Below, piece by piece: positions 31,692 to 44,559 of a stretch of DNA of 64,000 bases (position 1 is its first letter; each line of letters opens with the position of its first letter). Below the pieces are notes generated by a model. The model searched no databases and was not told the DNA's origin. It was given only the letters and a program-made list of their open reading frames with translations. The stretch covers positions 21,168,210 through 21,232,209 of the forward strand of contig OZ023208.1 in the NCBI GenBank assembly GCA_963995525.1, in the 5' to 3' direction. The translations under genes were made by a program, and so were the position numbers. Origin of the DNA: Escarpia spicata (Eukaryota; Annelida; Polychaeta; Sabellida; Siboglinidae).

Positions 31692-33310
31692 ATGTCCAGG
31701 GTCAAGAAATCATTTCTGTCATATGTAGTATACATGATGACGACCATATTGAAATTCAAGATGGCTGTCATGAAAATTAATTACCCAAATATCTCAGCTA
31801 CCAATCTATATATAGCATGTTCTTTGTATCTAAACCAACATTTGTTCGACACGTTAAAGGACAATGGAATGTGTGCGGTCACACGAGGTTGCAGAGCCGG
31901 TCGCAATCGCCATCGTACAATACGTCCAATAATTGGACGTCGGCCCGGCTTTACACCCACTTATCACCAACGCAGTGTCAACAACGCAAACATTACACGT
32001 GTGAAACTGTCGTCTTATCAAACTGATGCCAAGGATTTTAAGAATCGTTACACCAACATAGCATTGATCAATGCAAGATCTGTGAAAAATAAGAATCTGA
32101 CTATAAATGAGGAAATTATCCAACACGATTGGGATGTTTTGGCCATCACCGAGACGTGGCTAAAAAAAACTGGAGACGAAGCGATTGTGGCTGAACTGAC
32201 TCCTCCCGGCTACACATTCAATCATGTAGCACGTGCCTCTGGTCATGGCGGCGGAGTTGCCATAGTTCATCGAAATACCTTCAACACCAAGATCCTCCCA
32301 AAGCTGCCATTCACAACCATCGAACTTCTCCGTCTGCAACTCACCAACCCGTTCTTGTTGAAATACAATATCTGGGTCGTTTATCACCCGCCTGCATCAA
32401 ATAAGACATCTGGAACAATATCGAATTTTTACGCTGAACTTGAGCAGCTATTCATCGAGGCACCCATCTCCGTTGTTCCTACTGTCATCATTGGTGACTT
32501 CAATGTTCATTTTGATGATACCCTCAAATCAGAACCACTTCGCACTCTATGTGAATCGTTCAATCTAACTCAACATGTACATTCGCCAACGCACCAAACT
32601 GGACACATATTGGATCTTGCGATCAGTCAAACTGATGACGACTTCATTACTTCCGTTACTGTGCATCCTGACTCTCTGTCTGACCACCATCGCATTGAAC
32701 TCACACTAAGAGCACTGAAGCCTGCAGTAAAAACTAAGACGATTGCAAAGCGGAATTTCAGGAACATTGAAACAGATGCACTCCGAAACGATATCGAGTG
32801 TGTATGTGCTGACATGACATTGCGTACATACGCGAATGATCGACAAGCAGAGGATTTGGTGGAGATGTACAACACCTGTCTCACTGAGTGCCTTGACAAA
32901 CATGCCCCGTTACGCAATGTGAAAGTAAGAGACAGCACACCACATCCCTGGTACGATTCTGACATCGACGACGCCAGGGATAAGAAGCGGAAACGGGAGA
33001 ATGTGTGGAGAAGAACTAAACTGGAGATTCATCGGCAAGTATATGTCACCGCTCGTGAAGAATGCACTGCTTTGATATCGGCACGCAAAACGGATTATTA
33101 TCAAAACCGCCTGGAGAAGGCAAACAACAAAACCATGTTTCGATTACTGAGATCGCTTGATGGCCACGGCATACAGGAACACCCTGAATTCCACTTGACA
33201 ACCCAAATATGCGAAAAATTTTCACGTTTCTTTAGTGAAAAGATTGACAAGCTCCTGTCAGGTCTGCAGTGTTTTAACATCATTGACAGGCCAACAGATG
33301 AAAGACGTTG
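31692..33310 (+). pseudogene. Outer LINE, 5' part of ORF2 (apurinic-type endonuclease and linker)
   Basis: A 543-codon frame holds the EEP endonuclease: NARSVKNKNL, AITETWL, GGGVAIVHR, VVYHPP, IIGDFNVH, TDLAIS-type and SDHHRIELTL motifs in the usual order, followed by a basic linker up to FSRFFSEKIDKLL. The frame stops at 33320, where an inverse-oriented CR1-like LINE begins. The reverse transcriptase continues on the same strand at 38092. Together they form one L2/CR1-like ORF2. Confidence 0.88.
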
Positions 33311-33415
33311 TTTCAAGATTTAACAAGATTTAACAAGATTGCCACCCAGAGAATTAACTCAAGGTACCAGGTGGACAAGGAAGCCCTTGGCTTATCGAGA
33401 GTCCGACCCTTTTAT

Positions 33416-36289
33416 CTATGTGTATCCCGCCCGTCTGAGGTATGTGTCGATTTTATTTTTAAACATATTCACGCTACTAGCACCCACACAATCAGCAGGT
33501 AATCTGTTCCATTCATTTACAGTCCTTTGTGAAAATGAAAACTTTCTTATATCCAATCTACTCTGCTCCTTTGCTAATGCAAGATCATGTCCTCTAGTCC
33601 TTCTATCTTTCTTAACTAAGAAAAACATATTTCTATCAATATTTTCATAACCCTTCAATATTTTAAACACTTCTATCTGATCTCCTCTCAATCTCCTGGT
33701 CTCTAGTGTTGTTAAACCGCATTTTTTAGGCGTATTTCATAACTGAGATTCCTCAGATTTGGTATCATTTTAGTTGCTCTCCTCTGCACTCTTTCTAGCA
33801 TATCTATGTCCTTCCTGCGATATGGCCTCCACGCTTGAATACAATATTCTAAATGAGGCCTAACTATTGTTTTGTACAGCGGTATTATTAGCTCTTTTTC
33901 CTTAGACGTTATGTTTCGCCTAATTAATCCAAGGATTTGATTTCCCAATGAAGCTGCAATTCCGCACTGCTCTGAAATCTTCATATCAGCACTAACGGTT
34001 AACCCTAAGTCCTTTTCTTTTACAGTAGTACTTAGTACAGTACCCCCATTGTATATTCTACTTCTTCGTTCCCATGTCCTATGTGGAGGCATTTACATTT
34101 CCCAAAATTGAACATCATTTGCCACTTTTCAGACCATTTGATCAACCTGTCAAGATCATCTTGTAAATGCTGTCTATCTCCATCTCTTTTAATCCTTCTA
34201 AACACTTTTGTATCATCCGCAAATTTCAACACCTTGCTTGTTATTTCATCATCCAAATCGTTGATGTATATTAAGAATAATATAGGACCTAATACTGATC
34301 CCTGTGGTACCTCACTCAATACCGATTTCCAGTTTGAAGCCTCCCCATCAACTACTACACGTTGTCTTCTGTCAATCAGCCATTGTTCTATCCAGTTTAT
34401 TATACCATTTCCTATGCCATGGGCCTTTAGTTTAAGCAGTAATCTTTGATGTGGTACTTTGTCAAAAGCTTTTTGAAAATCTAAGTAGACGATATCTACT
34501 GGTGATCCCTCATCTACCCACTTAGTGATGTCTTCCAAAAAACATAACATATTTGTTAAGCATGACCTCGCTTTAAAAAAACCATGTTGAGATGGGTTTA
34601 TCAAGTTTTGTTTAACAAGAAAATCCACCATGTGATCTTTAATTAGTCTTTCTAATAATTTACAAATCACTGATGTTAAACTCACTGGTCTATAGTTCTC
34701 TGACTTGTTTCTCGAACCTTTTTTGAATAACGGTATAATGTTTGCTTCTTTCCATTCTAAAGGAACCACTCCCTCTTCTAATGACAAGTTGAAAACTGTT
34801 GCAAGTGGTATGCTAATTTGTTCTACAATTTCCAATAGTAGTTTGGGTGGAATACCATCCACTCCAGGTGATTTATTATCCTTCATAGTCCTTATTTTCT
34901 TAGCTACCATTTCCGGGGTTACAATTAATTGTCCTAAATAGTCTGAATCTGCCCCCTTGAACTTAGCCTCTGGTATTGGCAGTGAACTAATATCTTCCCT
35001 GGTAAACACTGAACTAAAGTACTCATTCAGGTCTTCTACCATTATGAATTCCTCTGATATTATATTTCCAGCACTATCTTCTAGAGGACCGACCTTATCT
35101 TGAACTTTCTGTTTGCTTCGAACATACGCATAAAAACTCTTGCTGTCATATTTTATTTTACTAGCTAATTGTTGTTCATAGCTTCTCTTTGAATTTCTAA
35201 TTTCAGCTGTAGCTTGGTTAAGTGCTTCTTTATAATTGTTGTAGTCTTCATCATTTCCAGTACATCTATATGACTTCCACATCATTTGTTTATACTTAAT
35301 TTTTCGAATGGCTTCTTTCGATAAGTGTTTCTTTTTGGACCGTTTTCCTTATTTTTTGAAGGGTACAAATTTATCGATTATGCACTTAATTTCACTCTTT
35401 AATATATTCTAGCATTCTGTTGCCGTCTTATTTTTCAGTGTCTTATTCCAATCTATCTTTGCTAAATATTTCCTCATGTCCTTATACCTTCCTTTGTGGA
35501 AATTTCTCCTATACTGCTTTTTGCTATTCCTTTCTGATTTTACTTTAATGGTAAAATGTATCTGGTTGTGATCGCTACTCCCCAGTGGCTCACATATCTT
35601 GACATTGTCAACTAATTCATTCTGTGAGGACAAAACTATGTCTAACACATTCTCACCCCTGGTTGGTTCTAGCACATGTTGAGAAAGGAATGTATCTTGA
35701 ACTAAAACTAAAAACTTGTGGTCCTCTCTCCCCATACTCTGTAGAGATTTCCATTGTATATGCCCATGGTTAAAATCCCCCATAATAATACAGTCCCGTT
35801 TGCTTACTTTTCATTCTCTTCTATGCTTATGTTTGGACTTCGATAAACTAACCCAACTGTTAACGTTGAGTTTCCTGTAACTATGTTACACCAAACAGCT
35901 TCTTCGCAATCAGCTTCTCTTTCTAATTTTATTTCATAAGCCGGAATAGATTCTTTAATATATAAAATAACTCCACCTCCCTTTCTTCCTATTCTATCTT
36001 TTCTAAACATTACATATCCTGTCAGTCCCAATTCAGCATCTGATATATCGGTGGTGGTCCAGGATTCGGTTATACCTATTATATGAGGGTCAATATCTTC
36101 TACCATAATGTTTAGTTCATTTCTTTTGTTTACTATACTCCTTGCATTTAAACAAACACATTTATATCCAGCTTCAGAAGAGTTTTCCAGACTGTTATGT
36201 GTTGATTTATTTGTGCTGTCTTTATCTATGCCTCCATTTTCAGGCTTTTCTGTGAGTCCCCCCTGCGAATCTAGTTTAAATAGATGCAA
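33416..36289 (-). pseudogene. Inner LINE ORF2: endonuclease and reverse transcriptase, a few frame breaks
   Basis: Endonuclease in 36289-35804 (CVCLNARSIVNKRNEL, GITESW, GGGVILYIKE, VGLVYRSPN) and 35783-35409 (GDFNHGHI, LDIVLSS, SSDHNQIHF). Reverse transcriptase in 35285-34032 (WKEANIIPLFKKGS, NYRPVSLTSVICK, DIVYLDFQKAFD, VPQGSVLGPILFLIYINDL, FADDTKVF). The thumb and C-terminal region (IVRPHLEYCIQAW, FSQRTVNEWNRLPADCV) lie in 34092-33416. Four segments in different frames mean at least three frame changes, but motifs are well kept, so the insertion is younger than the LINE at 2-4.6 kb. Confidence 0.88.
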
Positions 36290-37480
36290 CCTGTCCCACT
36301 GTCAACAGATTGCAGCAGATTCTCTGAGAAAACTGCTGCCCCCTTTCCACTAAGATGGAGGCCATCTCTCATGTACATATCTTCCCTCCCAACAAAGTAT
36401 CCCCATAAATCTGTGAATCCCACCCCCTCTTCTTCAGCTAGTGCATTGATCGCCATCCTCTTGCAGTTTCTATACGTTGCCCCCCTTCCTCCCATTACTG
36501 GCAAAATTCCTGACAAAATAACCTGTTCGACTCTCGTCTTCTTTAGCTTCCTCACTAACTGTCTATACTTCTGTACTATCGCAGTTGTTCCCTCCCTGTC
36601 TGCATTATTTGTTCCTACATGTACCAGTATAGACCCCCCCCTTGCCATGTCCCAATACCTTCTCTACCCTGTCAGTTACATGTTAAATCCTAGCCCCCGG
36701 TAAACAAACAACGATGTCCTTCCCCTCGCTCAGTGTCTTGTCCGTCTTTCTCATAATGGAGTCACCCATAAACACCCTCTCTTTCCTCATTGCCTCCTCA
36801 ATCACTGCCTTAGAATAGCTCCTTCTTCGGTTTGCATCTGTCTGGTTGTTGTCTTTCCCCCCTGCCGTCTTCTCTCCTGTCACATTCTCTTCCGATACAT
36901 TCTTTCCTGTCGCTTTTTCTCTTGTCACCTTTCCTCCTGTCAGCGCCCCTTTTATCGACTTCTCTTCTATCACATTTGCTCTCACTTCCTTTCGTCCCTT
37001 CTTCTTTCGTCCCGTCTCATTTTCCTCTCTCCTCTCCCGTTCCATCTTCCCTCCCTCCTTCTCTACAGTCACTTTCTTCCCTGTCACCTTCACGCTTGTC
37101 ACGTTTTCTGTTGTCGATTTTCCAATTTCTTCCCCTCCAATCACCTTCTCTCCTCTCAATCTCCTTTCCTCAGTTTTCTTGCCACTGCTATTCTCCTTCA
37201 GTCTTGCAGTATCCTCACCTCTCTCCCTGTCGTCTCTCTCCATTCGACCTGCCTCCTTGCTAATTCCCATCTCCATTCCCTTCACAATATCTGTCAACCT
37301 AACTATCTCCTTCTGCAAACACTCCACCTTCCAACATCCAATGCACTGAAAGGTGAATCCTTCCTCCATGGTTTCTGCCCATGACTTTCCACACCCGGAC
37401 AATGCAAAATCGACCCAGCTGTGGCAGTGATCGCACACCAAGTGTCGCTTTGCCTTGACTTGCCGCTTGCAAGGCGCCAT
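36271..37480 (-). pseudogene. Inner LINE ORF1 with zinc-finger-like start and SGNH esterase domain
   Basis: The start (37480-36683) has a Cys/His-rich module (CDHCHSWVDFALSGC...CIGCWKVEC), a short coiled coil and a long Lys/Glu/Gly-rich repeat region (TGEKVTGEK-like). In a second frame (36648-36271) follows an esterase: ILVHVGTNNADREG, ILSGILPV and DGLHLSGKGA, the blocks of SGNH hydrolases found in ORF1 of some CR1 elements. A frame break near 36650-36700 separates them. Confidence 0.78.
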
Positions 37481-38091
37481 ATCCCGATCAGAATTTATTT
37501 AATAACTTAACTAACTTAGTCTTTATAAAGACTGTTTCCTGTGTACTACAGCACACTTTAGGTTACAAATTTCAATTACTCAGCCGACTATTTATCCTAA
37601 CACGAACGCTAACATCACCGGTAGTGACCTAATTTAAATACAATCAATTACGTTATGTTGCTTTATTTTTTTTTTTAGGTTACGCCGCCCGACTATCGCC
37701 CTTGCTTAATTTTAACAACAATGCTACCTAACCAAAATATATAGCAAGTACTGGCTTACACAGATATTATCTTATGTAAGTAGTTTGATGGTTGTTACTT
37801 TATCTCCTATATATTCTACCACATAATCAGGTTTGTTAAATCTTGTTTACAACTTATCGAAGGCTAAGCCGCCTAAGTGAGTTACCCTATTATCACTCAC
37901 TATACTAAGGTGTTCTATAATACTTTAACTAACTAACTTTAAGCACAACTGCTACTCAATATATGTTTATTGCAACTTTATGAATTATATTAAGGCAAAA
38001 ATAATACTTATCAATCAGTAATTCCACTTGTTTATCCACTTTTTTACACCACCAATTTCTACGATTCACTGACAGTATACATGCGTTTGAT

Positions 38092-39653
38092 CCTACAACG
38101 AACACAGAGATCACAGCGATTTGTGGTACTACTGGCAAAACGTGCGCGTTGGATCCTCTGCCTGCAATTCAGCTAAGAGACAATATGACAAGTATTGTGT
38201 CTGTCATTACACGGATTACAAATGCTTCGCTGGACGAGGCTGTCATGCCAAAGTCGTTGAAGCATGCAATTGTCCGTCCGCTTTTGAAGAAACCATCACT
38301 TGACAAAGACATTCTGAGCAGTTATCGACCTGTGAGCAACCTTACACAATTATCCAAAGTAATTGAGAAAGTGGTCGCGCTTAGGATAATGACGCATGTG
38401 TCTGACCAGCAAATGGTTGAGTGCTTTCAGTCGGCGTATCGGAAAAAAACATACGACCGAAACCGCGCTACTGCACGTTACAAGTGCCATCAAAACAGCC
38501 TTGGACAATAAACAAGGAACCATCTTGGTTCTCGTTGATTTTAGTGCCGCCTTCGATACTATCAAACATGACATCTTGATTAAGCGTCTACGTTTGCGCT
38601 ATGGCTTTGTTGGAAAAGCACTGGATTGGATGACATCGTACCTGCAAGACCGGACGCAGCGAATTGTAATCGGTGACCAATCGTCGAGTATTACTACTCT
38701 AACAACAGGTGTCCCGCAAGGCTCCGTCCTTGGACCACTGCTGTTTTCATTATATGTCCAACCTATCGGTGACATTATTCGTGCCCATGGACTCTTCTTC
38801 CACCACTATGCTGACGACTTACATATCTACTCACATTTCGACCTGAATCGTTCCGCTTTAACGGCTGCGGTTCAGCAAATGGAGGACTGTTTGGGTGAAA
38901 TAAAGAACTGGATGGCATGGAATTATATGTGCATGAACGACGGCAAGACACAGTATCTTCCGATTGTACCCAAGTCTGCGGATGCAATCGTTGACGGCAC
39001 TGTGATTCGCGTTGGTGGTTCTATAATTACAGCTTCAAGATGTGTTCAAAGTCTCGGTGTCTTTATTTAACAGGCACCTAGATATGAAAAAGCAAGTGTC
39101 GCAAACTGTCAGCGCATGCTCATTCTACCTCCGCCACATCAATCAGATTAGCCGTTTTTTACCCAAACCAACAAAGGAACGAGTAGTCAATGCCATCATC
39201 ACATCGCGGATTGACTACTGCAACGCACTCTTGTATGACACTTCTGCAGTTAACATCGCGCGTCTGCAACGAATACACAACTCGGCTGCCAGACTGATCC
39301 TGCGTCGTCCACGTAGTGACAGCGCCACGCCCCTGTTACGCGAACTTCGTTGGCTGCCTGTTGTGCGCAGAGTGGATTACAAGATACTGGTACTCACGTA
39401 CAAAGCCATGCACAATGACGCGCCCGTGTACCTGTGTGAACTCGTGCACCCATATCAACCGGCAAGAGCACTGCGCTCTGCGAGCAGTAACATGTTGGAA
39501 GTGAAGCGAACTCGTATCAAGGCTGGGGACGGCTCGTTCGCTGTAGCTGCTGCGTCCCTATGGAACACTTTATCGAGTGTTGTTAAAACCTGTGACACTC
39601 TCGCCAGCTTCAAATGTCGTCTGAAGACACATTTCTTTTGTGTTTCATATTAG
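38092..39653 (+). pseudogene. Outer LINE, 3' part of ORF2 (reverse transcriptase to C-terminus)
   Basis: Three frames in series: template-binding region (38092-38511: CALDPLPAIQL, SYRPVSNLTQLSKVIEK), palm (38396-39070: ILVLVDFSAAFDTIKH, GVPQGSVLGPLLFSLYVQPI, YADDLHIY) and thumb/C-terminus (39042-39653: SRIDYCNALLYD, ELRWLPVVRRVDYKILVLTYKAMH, FAVAAASLWNTL, FKCRLKTHFF). It continues the ORF2 that starts at 31692; the 4.8-kb gap between them is the inner LINE. Confidence 0.88.
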
Positions 39654-40005
39654 TGCCACTCTACATGAACACTGCCCTCTATTAAAACCAATTTTAATTA
39701 GTTATCGTATTCGTATAATGATTATTCATTATTCCTCACGTAAACTATTTTATATCAAATGTTTTAATAAATTATTTATTATTATTAATTTTATATATTT
39801 ATTGTGCTAGACTGATTATTATTAATATTATTAAATTTTGATGAATAACTGCTATTTATTTACTTGTTTATTTAGAAATTCTACATTATTCAATATGTAT
39901 GTATTTATTTATTTTATTCTTTACCACTAATATTTATTTTAAATTAATATACATATACATATTTATTGCAATTCTACGATTTTTTTGTATTTTAATATGT
40001 TGTGA

Positions 40006-40069
40006 AGCGCCACGAACAATACTGGATGTGGCGCTATACCAAATAAAATATATTATTATTATTATTATT
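40006..40069 (+). repeat. 3' end of the outer LINE: hairpin and (ATT)n tail
   Basis: AGCGCCAC (40006-40013) and GTGGCGCT (40028-40035) form a perfect 8-bp stem, followed by AATAAAATAT and ATT repeats to 40069. This hairpin-plus-ATT end is typical of L2-like LINE tails. Confidence 0.75.
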
Positions 40070-40140
40070 GTATGATCCCGGAATCCATTTCAGCCATATG
40101 CAATATCCACGGATGACGGACATATCGAAATACATATGAA

Positions 40141-40235
40141 AATAGGATACCTAGCCCTAACCACAACCTCCAACCTAACCCTAACACTTAACCTAAGCCT
40201 AAGCCTAAATGTAACCCCAAACCTAACCTTTTGCG
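40141..40235 (+). repeat. Degenerate telomere-like CCTAA repeats
   Basis: About ten CCTAA(C/G/A)-type words (CCTAACCCTAACACTTAACCTAAGCCTAAGCC and similar) are spread over 95 bp. They look like old interstitial (TTAGGG)n or simple-sequence drift. Confidence 0.5.
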
Positions 40236-40456
40236 TATCAGACCAACTATAAAAGGGCACTGTACGTGGAAGGGTAACTCGAAGCTCTCTCTGCCAAATA
40301 GTTGCTGGGATAGAATTGTTTCGAAACATGATCACGACCAAGCACCACCACCAATATGTTATGCTACATGTTTATGGTGAATTATCTGACCACACTTGAT
40401 GCAGAGAACCTTTTGATAGACTGTGCATTCGCCATTAGCAAACTGCCGAGAAGCGA

Positions 40457-40620
40457 CGTCTCTGTCTCTGTCTCTGTCTCTGTCTCTCTCCCTGTCTTCT
40501 CTCTCCCTGTCTCTGTCTCTGTTTCTCTCTCTCTCTCCCTCCCTCCCTCACTCCCTCCCTCCCTCCCTCCCTCCCTCCCTCCCTCCCTCCCTCCCTCCCT
40601 CCCTCCCTCCCTCCCTCCCT
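40457..40620 (+). repeat. CT-rich and (CCCT)n microsatellite
   Basis: TCTGTC hexamers, CT runs and then pure CCCT units from about 40540 to 40620. The reading frames across it are artefacts of the repeat. Confidence 0.95.
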
Positions 40621-41932
40621 ATCTCGACACCTGTCGAAAAGTATCCATATTTGGTGAAGAGTCTGAATATCTGGAAATAATGTAGGCCTATGACGTTCAG
40701 GTGTTCTGTCCAACTCATGATTACTATACAGGCGCCACCGAACGGACTAAATAAAACTACGTTTGTGGACCTGCGTAGGGCATATCAGTAGATCACGAGA
40801 CAACCTATGGACACCGCGTATCACCATCTGGAAACACAATAAGAAAATATAAGAAAACCTAAACTTACGAAGAGTTGGCAATGGTGCCGGCAACATGCAA
40901 ACGTGAGTTTGAGTAACCGCAGGAGAATGAGGCCGAGAGAGTGTGTTGTTGAAGGAACGTGTATGTTACACTGCCTGGAATCAGCTTCGTTGGTAATTAT
41001 TATTATCAACAGGAAATTCGCTGAATTGCTTTTGTTGAATGTAGTAATATCGCGTCTGGTCTGGGTATCAAAGAGAATGTAGTTAAACCAGCCGGACACT
41101 TTAGCTGTCTATAATAGCGATCGATGAGTCGGTCTCTTAAAATGTTGTTTGGCGGGCAATATACGTTCCTCCCTCCCTCCCTCCCTCCCTCCCTCCCTCC
41201 CTCCCTCCCTCCCTCCCTCCCTCCCTCCCTCCTCTACCTGCGTAGGGCATATCAGTAGATCACGAGAAAACATATGGACACCGCGTATCACCATCTGGAA
41301 ACACAATAAGAAAATATAAGAAAACCTAAACTTACGAAGAGTTGGCAATGGTGCCGGCAACATGCAAACGTGAGTTTGAGTAACCGCAGGAGAATGAGGC
41401 CGAGAGAGTGTGTTGTTGAAGGAACGTGTATGTTACACTGCCTGGAATCAGCTTCGTTGGTAATTATTATTATCAACAGGAAATTCGCTGAATTGCTTTT
41501 GTTGAATGTAGTAATATCGCGTCTGGTCTGGGTATCAAAGAGAATGTAGTTAAACCAGCCGGACACTTTAGCTGTCTATAATAGCGAACGATGAGTCGGT
41601 CTCTTAAAATGTTGTTTGGCGGGCAATATACGTCCCTCCCTCCCTCCCTCCCTCCCTCCCTCCCTCCCTCCCTCCCTCCCTCCCTCCCTCCCTCCCTCCC
41701 TCCCTCCCTCCCTCCCTCCCTCCCTCCCTCCCTCCCTCCCTCCCTCCCTCCCTCCCTCCCTCCCTCCCTCCCTCCCTCCCTCCCTCCCTCCCTCCCTCCC
41801 TCCCTCCCTCCCTCCCTCCCTCCCTCCCTCCCTCCCTCCCTCCCTCCCTCCCTCCCTCCCTCCCTCCCTCCCTCCCTCCCTCCCTCCCTCCCTCCCTCCC
41901 TCCCTCCCTCCCTCCCTCCCTCCCTCTCTCTC

Positions 41933-41972
<40 letters not shown>

Positions 41973-42366
41973 CCCACTCTCCCATATTTCACTATTTATA
42001 TATTTATATTTACACAGCCACTAACAGTAGTCTTTGATACGTTTCAATACCGATATAGATCGCTCGCAACTTGAGCCTAAGATTGACAGATAAATCCGTA
42101 GCGAATTGTGAACGTTATGTAAACTGGTAATCAACTTATTTCCACGAATATATCTCGACACCTGTCGAAAAGTATCCATATTTGGTGAAGAGTCTGAATA
42201 TCTGGAAATAATGTAGGCCTATGACGTTCAGGTGTTCTGTCCAACTCATGATTACTATACAGGCGCCACCGAACGGACTAAATAAAACTACGTTTGTGGA
42301 CCTGCGTAGGGCATATCAGTAGATCACGAGACAACCTATGGACACCGCGTATCACCATCTGGAAAC
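40620..42366. repeat. Segmentally duplicated block between (CCCT)n arrays
   Basis: Unit Q (ATCTCGACACCTGTCG ... CACCATCTGGAAAC) occurs at 40621-40833, in part at 41235-41300, and at 42150-42366. Unit R (ACAATAAGAAAATATAAG ... GGGCAATATACGT) occurs at 40834-41167 and 41301-41633, nearly identical, with a third copy at 47192-47526. CCCT arrays lie at 41168-41232 and 41634-41925, then a CT run to 41970. The layout suggests unequal exchange or replication slippage around the arrays. Confidence 0.9.
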
Positions 42367-42518
42367 TTTATGTGGGGAAACGATCTAGAGATCTGGAAAC
42401 GAAATGGTGAGGCCTTCGTCCAACCACGGGGCACTACGGTTGCACGATTATGAAGATGATGATGCATTGATCGTTCGCAACGTTACGCGCAGTTTCTGCA
42501 ATTCTCGCTTGAACAAAT

Positions 42519-42805
42519 GTATGTCGGTCGGTCGGTCGGTCGGTCGGTCGGTCGGTCGGTCGGTCGGTCTGTCGGTCGGTCGGTCTGTCGGTCGGTAGGT
42601 CGGTCGGTCTGTCTGTATGTCTGTTTGTCTGTGTGTGTGTGTGTCTGTATGTCGATACGTAGGTACGCACGTACGTGTGTGTATTGTATGTGTGTGTATT
42701 GCATGTGTGTATTGTATGTGTGTGAACGTATGCCTGTATGTACGTATGTACGTAAGTACGTATGCACGTATGTGTCTCTGTGTGAATGTGTGAATGTGTC
42801 TCTGT

Positions 42806-42904
<99 letters not shown>

Positions 42905-43104
42905 TATGTTTGTATGTACGTACGTACGTAACGTAAGTACGTACGTACATACATACATACAACATATGTACGTACGTACGTACGTACGTACGTACGTTTG
43001 TTTGTATGTATTCATGTATGTGTGTATGTTTGTATGTATGTATATGTGTATGTATGTATGTATATATATATATATGTATGTATGTATGTATGTGTGTGTG
43101 TGTG

Positions 43105-43176
<72 letters not shown>

Positions 43177-43197
43177 TGTGTGAGTGTATATATATAT

Positions 43198-43235
<38 letters not shown>

Positions 43236-43255
43236 TGGATATATATATATATATA
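42519..43255. repeat. Compound microsatellite
   Basis: GGTC tetramers (42526-42615), TG-rich sequence, (TG)n (42811-42898), ACGT-type tetramers and their complements (42918-43000), (GTAT)n, a second (TG)n (43093-43166) and (TA)n (43187-43258). All frames over it are repeat artefacts. Confidence 0.97.
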
Positions 43256-43584
43256 TATTGTGCCAACACATCAATGTTAGGGAATGGCATTCCTTGATTG
43301 CCTTTACAGAGCTGTCACGCCAATTGCGCAATCTGATAACGCAATACGCCAATAGCAGCCGTTCTGAATATATTGGATGTTCATCCACGTGTAATCATCA
43401 ACCTGAATATTTCTACTAAACAAATATTTGCTTAATTGTGAATCGCCGGAAACGTCCAAAATCTCAACAGTTATTACGACAATTATTTTTAAACCGATAT
43501 TGGAAATGTTGAAATTGTTATTAAGATATGATATGTGGCAACAAAAATATGTAAGATGAGCACCATGGAAACTGTTCTCACTAG

Positions 43585-43961
43585 TTATTGCTTTGTCGTT
43601 TTCATCTTGGACGTTTGTTCCTCCTGAACCACACTGATGCCTGCTTCACGTCTGGTGCCTGGTCTTGGTTCATTCCATGCGACTTCTGCAACACAAAACA
43701 AATAATCTAAATATATTTAACACGTAGAAGTTAGCTTGTAGATAATTGTAGAATGAAATACTAAAACTGAAAAGACCAGTAATTAATTATAATATTACTT
43801 TTTTGCTATGATATGGTGCACAAACCTTTGACGCTTTCTTCGACCAGCAGACTTTTTGCTAAAAGGAAATGTTTTTTCTTTTAGCAACTGGTTCATCTTC
43901 CACAGTCACACTGATTTCTGATGCATTGCCACAGCTGCTACTTGGCCTGGCGACTTCCTTC
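43585..43961 (-). CDS. Two similar candidate terminal exons of an unknown host gene
   Basis: On the minus strand, GCTATTTCAG precedes a frame starting at 43961 (KEVARPSSSCGNASEISVTVEDEPVAKRKN) that stops near 43857. GTTTTGTGTTGCAG precedes a second at 43685 (EVAWNEPRPGTRREAGISVVQEEQTSKMK) that stops at 43585. Both share EVA..P...ISV..E......K. They look like duplicated, alternative last exons. Without upstream exons the gene cannot be identified, and they could be remnants. Confidence 0.3.
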
Positions 43962-44559
43962 CTGAAATAGCAGGACGTCTATGTCAATTAATAAACAAGT
44001 ACGCTATACGTGATCAATCGTGGCAATAAATAAATTCCCTGCTAATAGTCGTATTATTAAATTACATAAGCCAACTATTTTTGGAAGAGGAACATCTTTT
44101 GTAAATATATAATTTAATATAACAATTTGTATAGTTTTATTACAAACGTTTATTCGGTGCATGTAAACTACTGTATAACTTTAATAAAACTACCAGCATT
44201 CGTACCCAAATAGCTGGCTTTAGACAGTAGTGTTTGAAACGTCATCTGGCAGCATTGAGCTATACCAATGAGGACCTGCATGCCATTGAAATATTTGTTA
44301 TAAATTACTCTGTGCATAATCCGTTTCAAAGAGGACCGAATAAGAGTCCGCGGACATCAACCGCCAAATGATTATGTAACAAAATAATCATTACTTCAAG
44401 ATTCACCTTCCTTTCCTTAAATTGTTGTTCAATAATGCGCGAACGTTGTCTGTTCGCTAGATGATAGAACGATCGCATCATCGGGGAACAGCCATTCTTC
44501 GGGGAGCGATGCGTTTTTGGCGTTCGTACATTTGGAACCTCGAGGTTTTTAGGACCAGG

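Larger units (their letters stand above)
33311..38085 (-). mobile_element. Inner CR1-like LINE, nearly full length, nested in another LINE
   Basis: Reading the minus strand: 5' untranslated part (about 38085-37481), ORF1 (37480-36271), ORF2 (36289-33416) and a 3' end with the decamer AATCTTGTTA repeated (33311-33340), as CR1 elements end in short tandem repeats. It splits the plus-strand LINE between its endonuclease and reverse transcriptase. Outer boundaries are good to a few tens of bases. No target duplication was recognised, which is usual for CR1. Confidence 0.82.

Noticed and set aside
41473..42074. Long Gly-Arg-Glu or Pro-Ser repeat proteins on both strands
   Set aside because: Pure (CCCT)n read in several frames; every frame is open because the repeat has no stop.
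42526..42620. CRISPR-like regular repeat
   Set aside because: Simple GGTC tetramers without spacers in a eukaryotic genome; a microsatellite.
42434..43290. His-Thr, Arg-Ser-Val-Gly and Cys-Val repeat proteins
   Set aside because: Microsatellite translation artefacts of TG, GGTC, GTAT and ACGT repeats.
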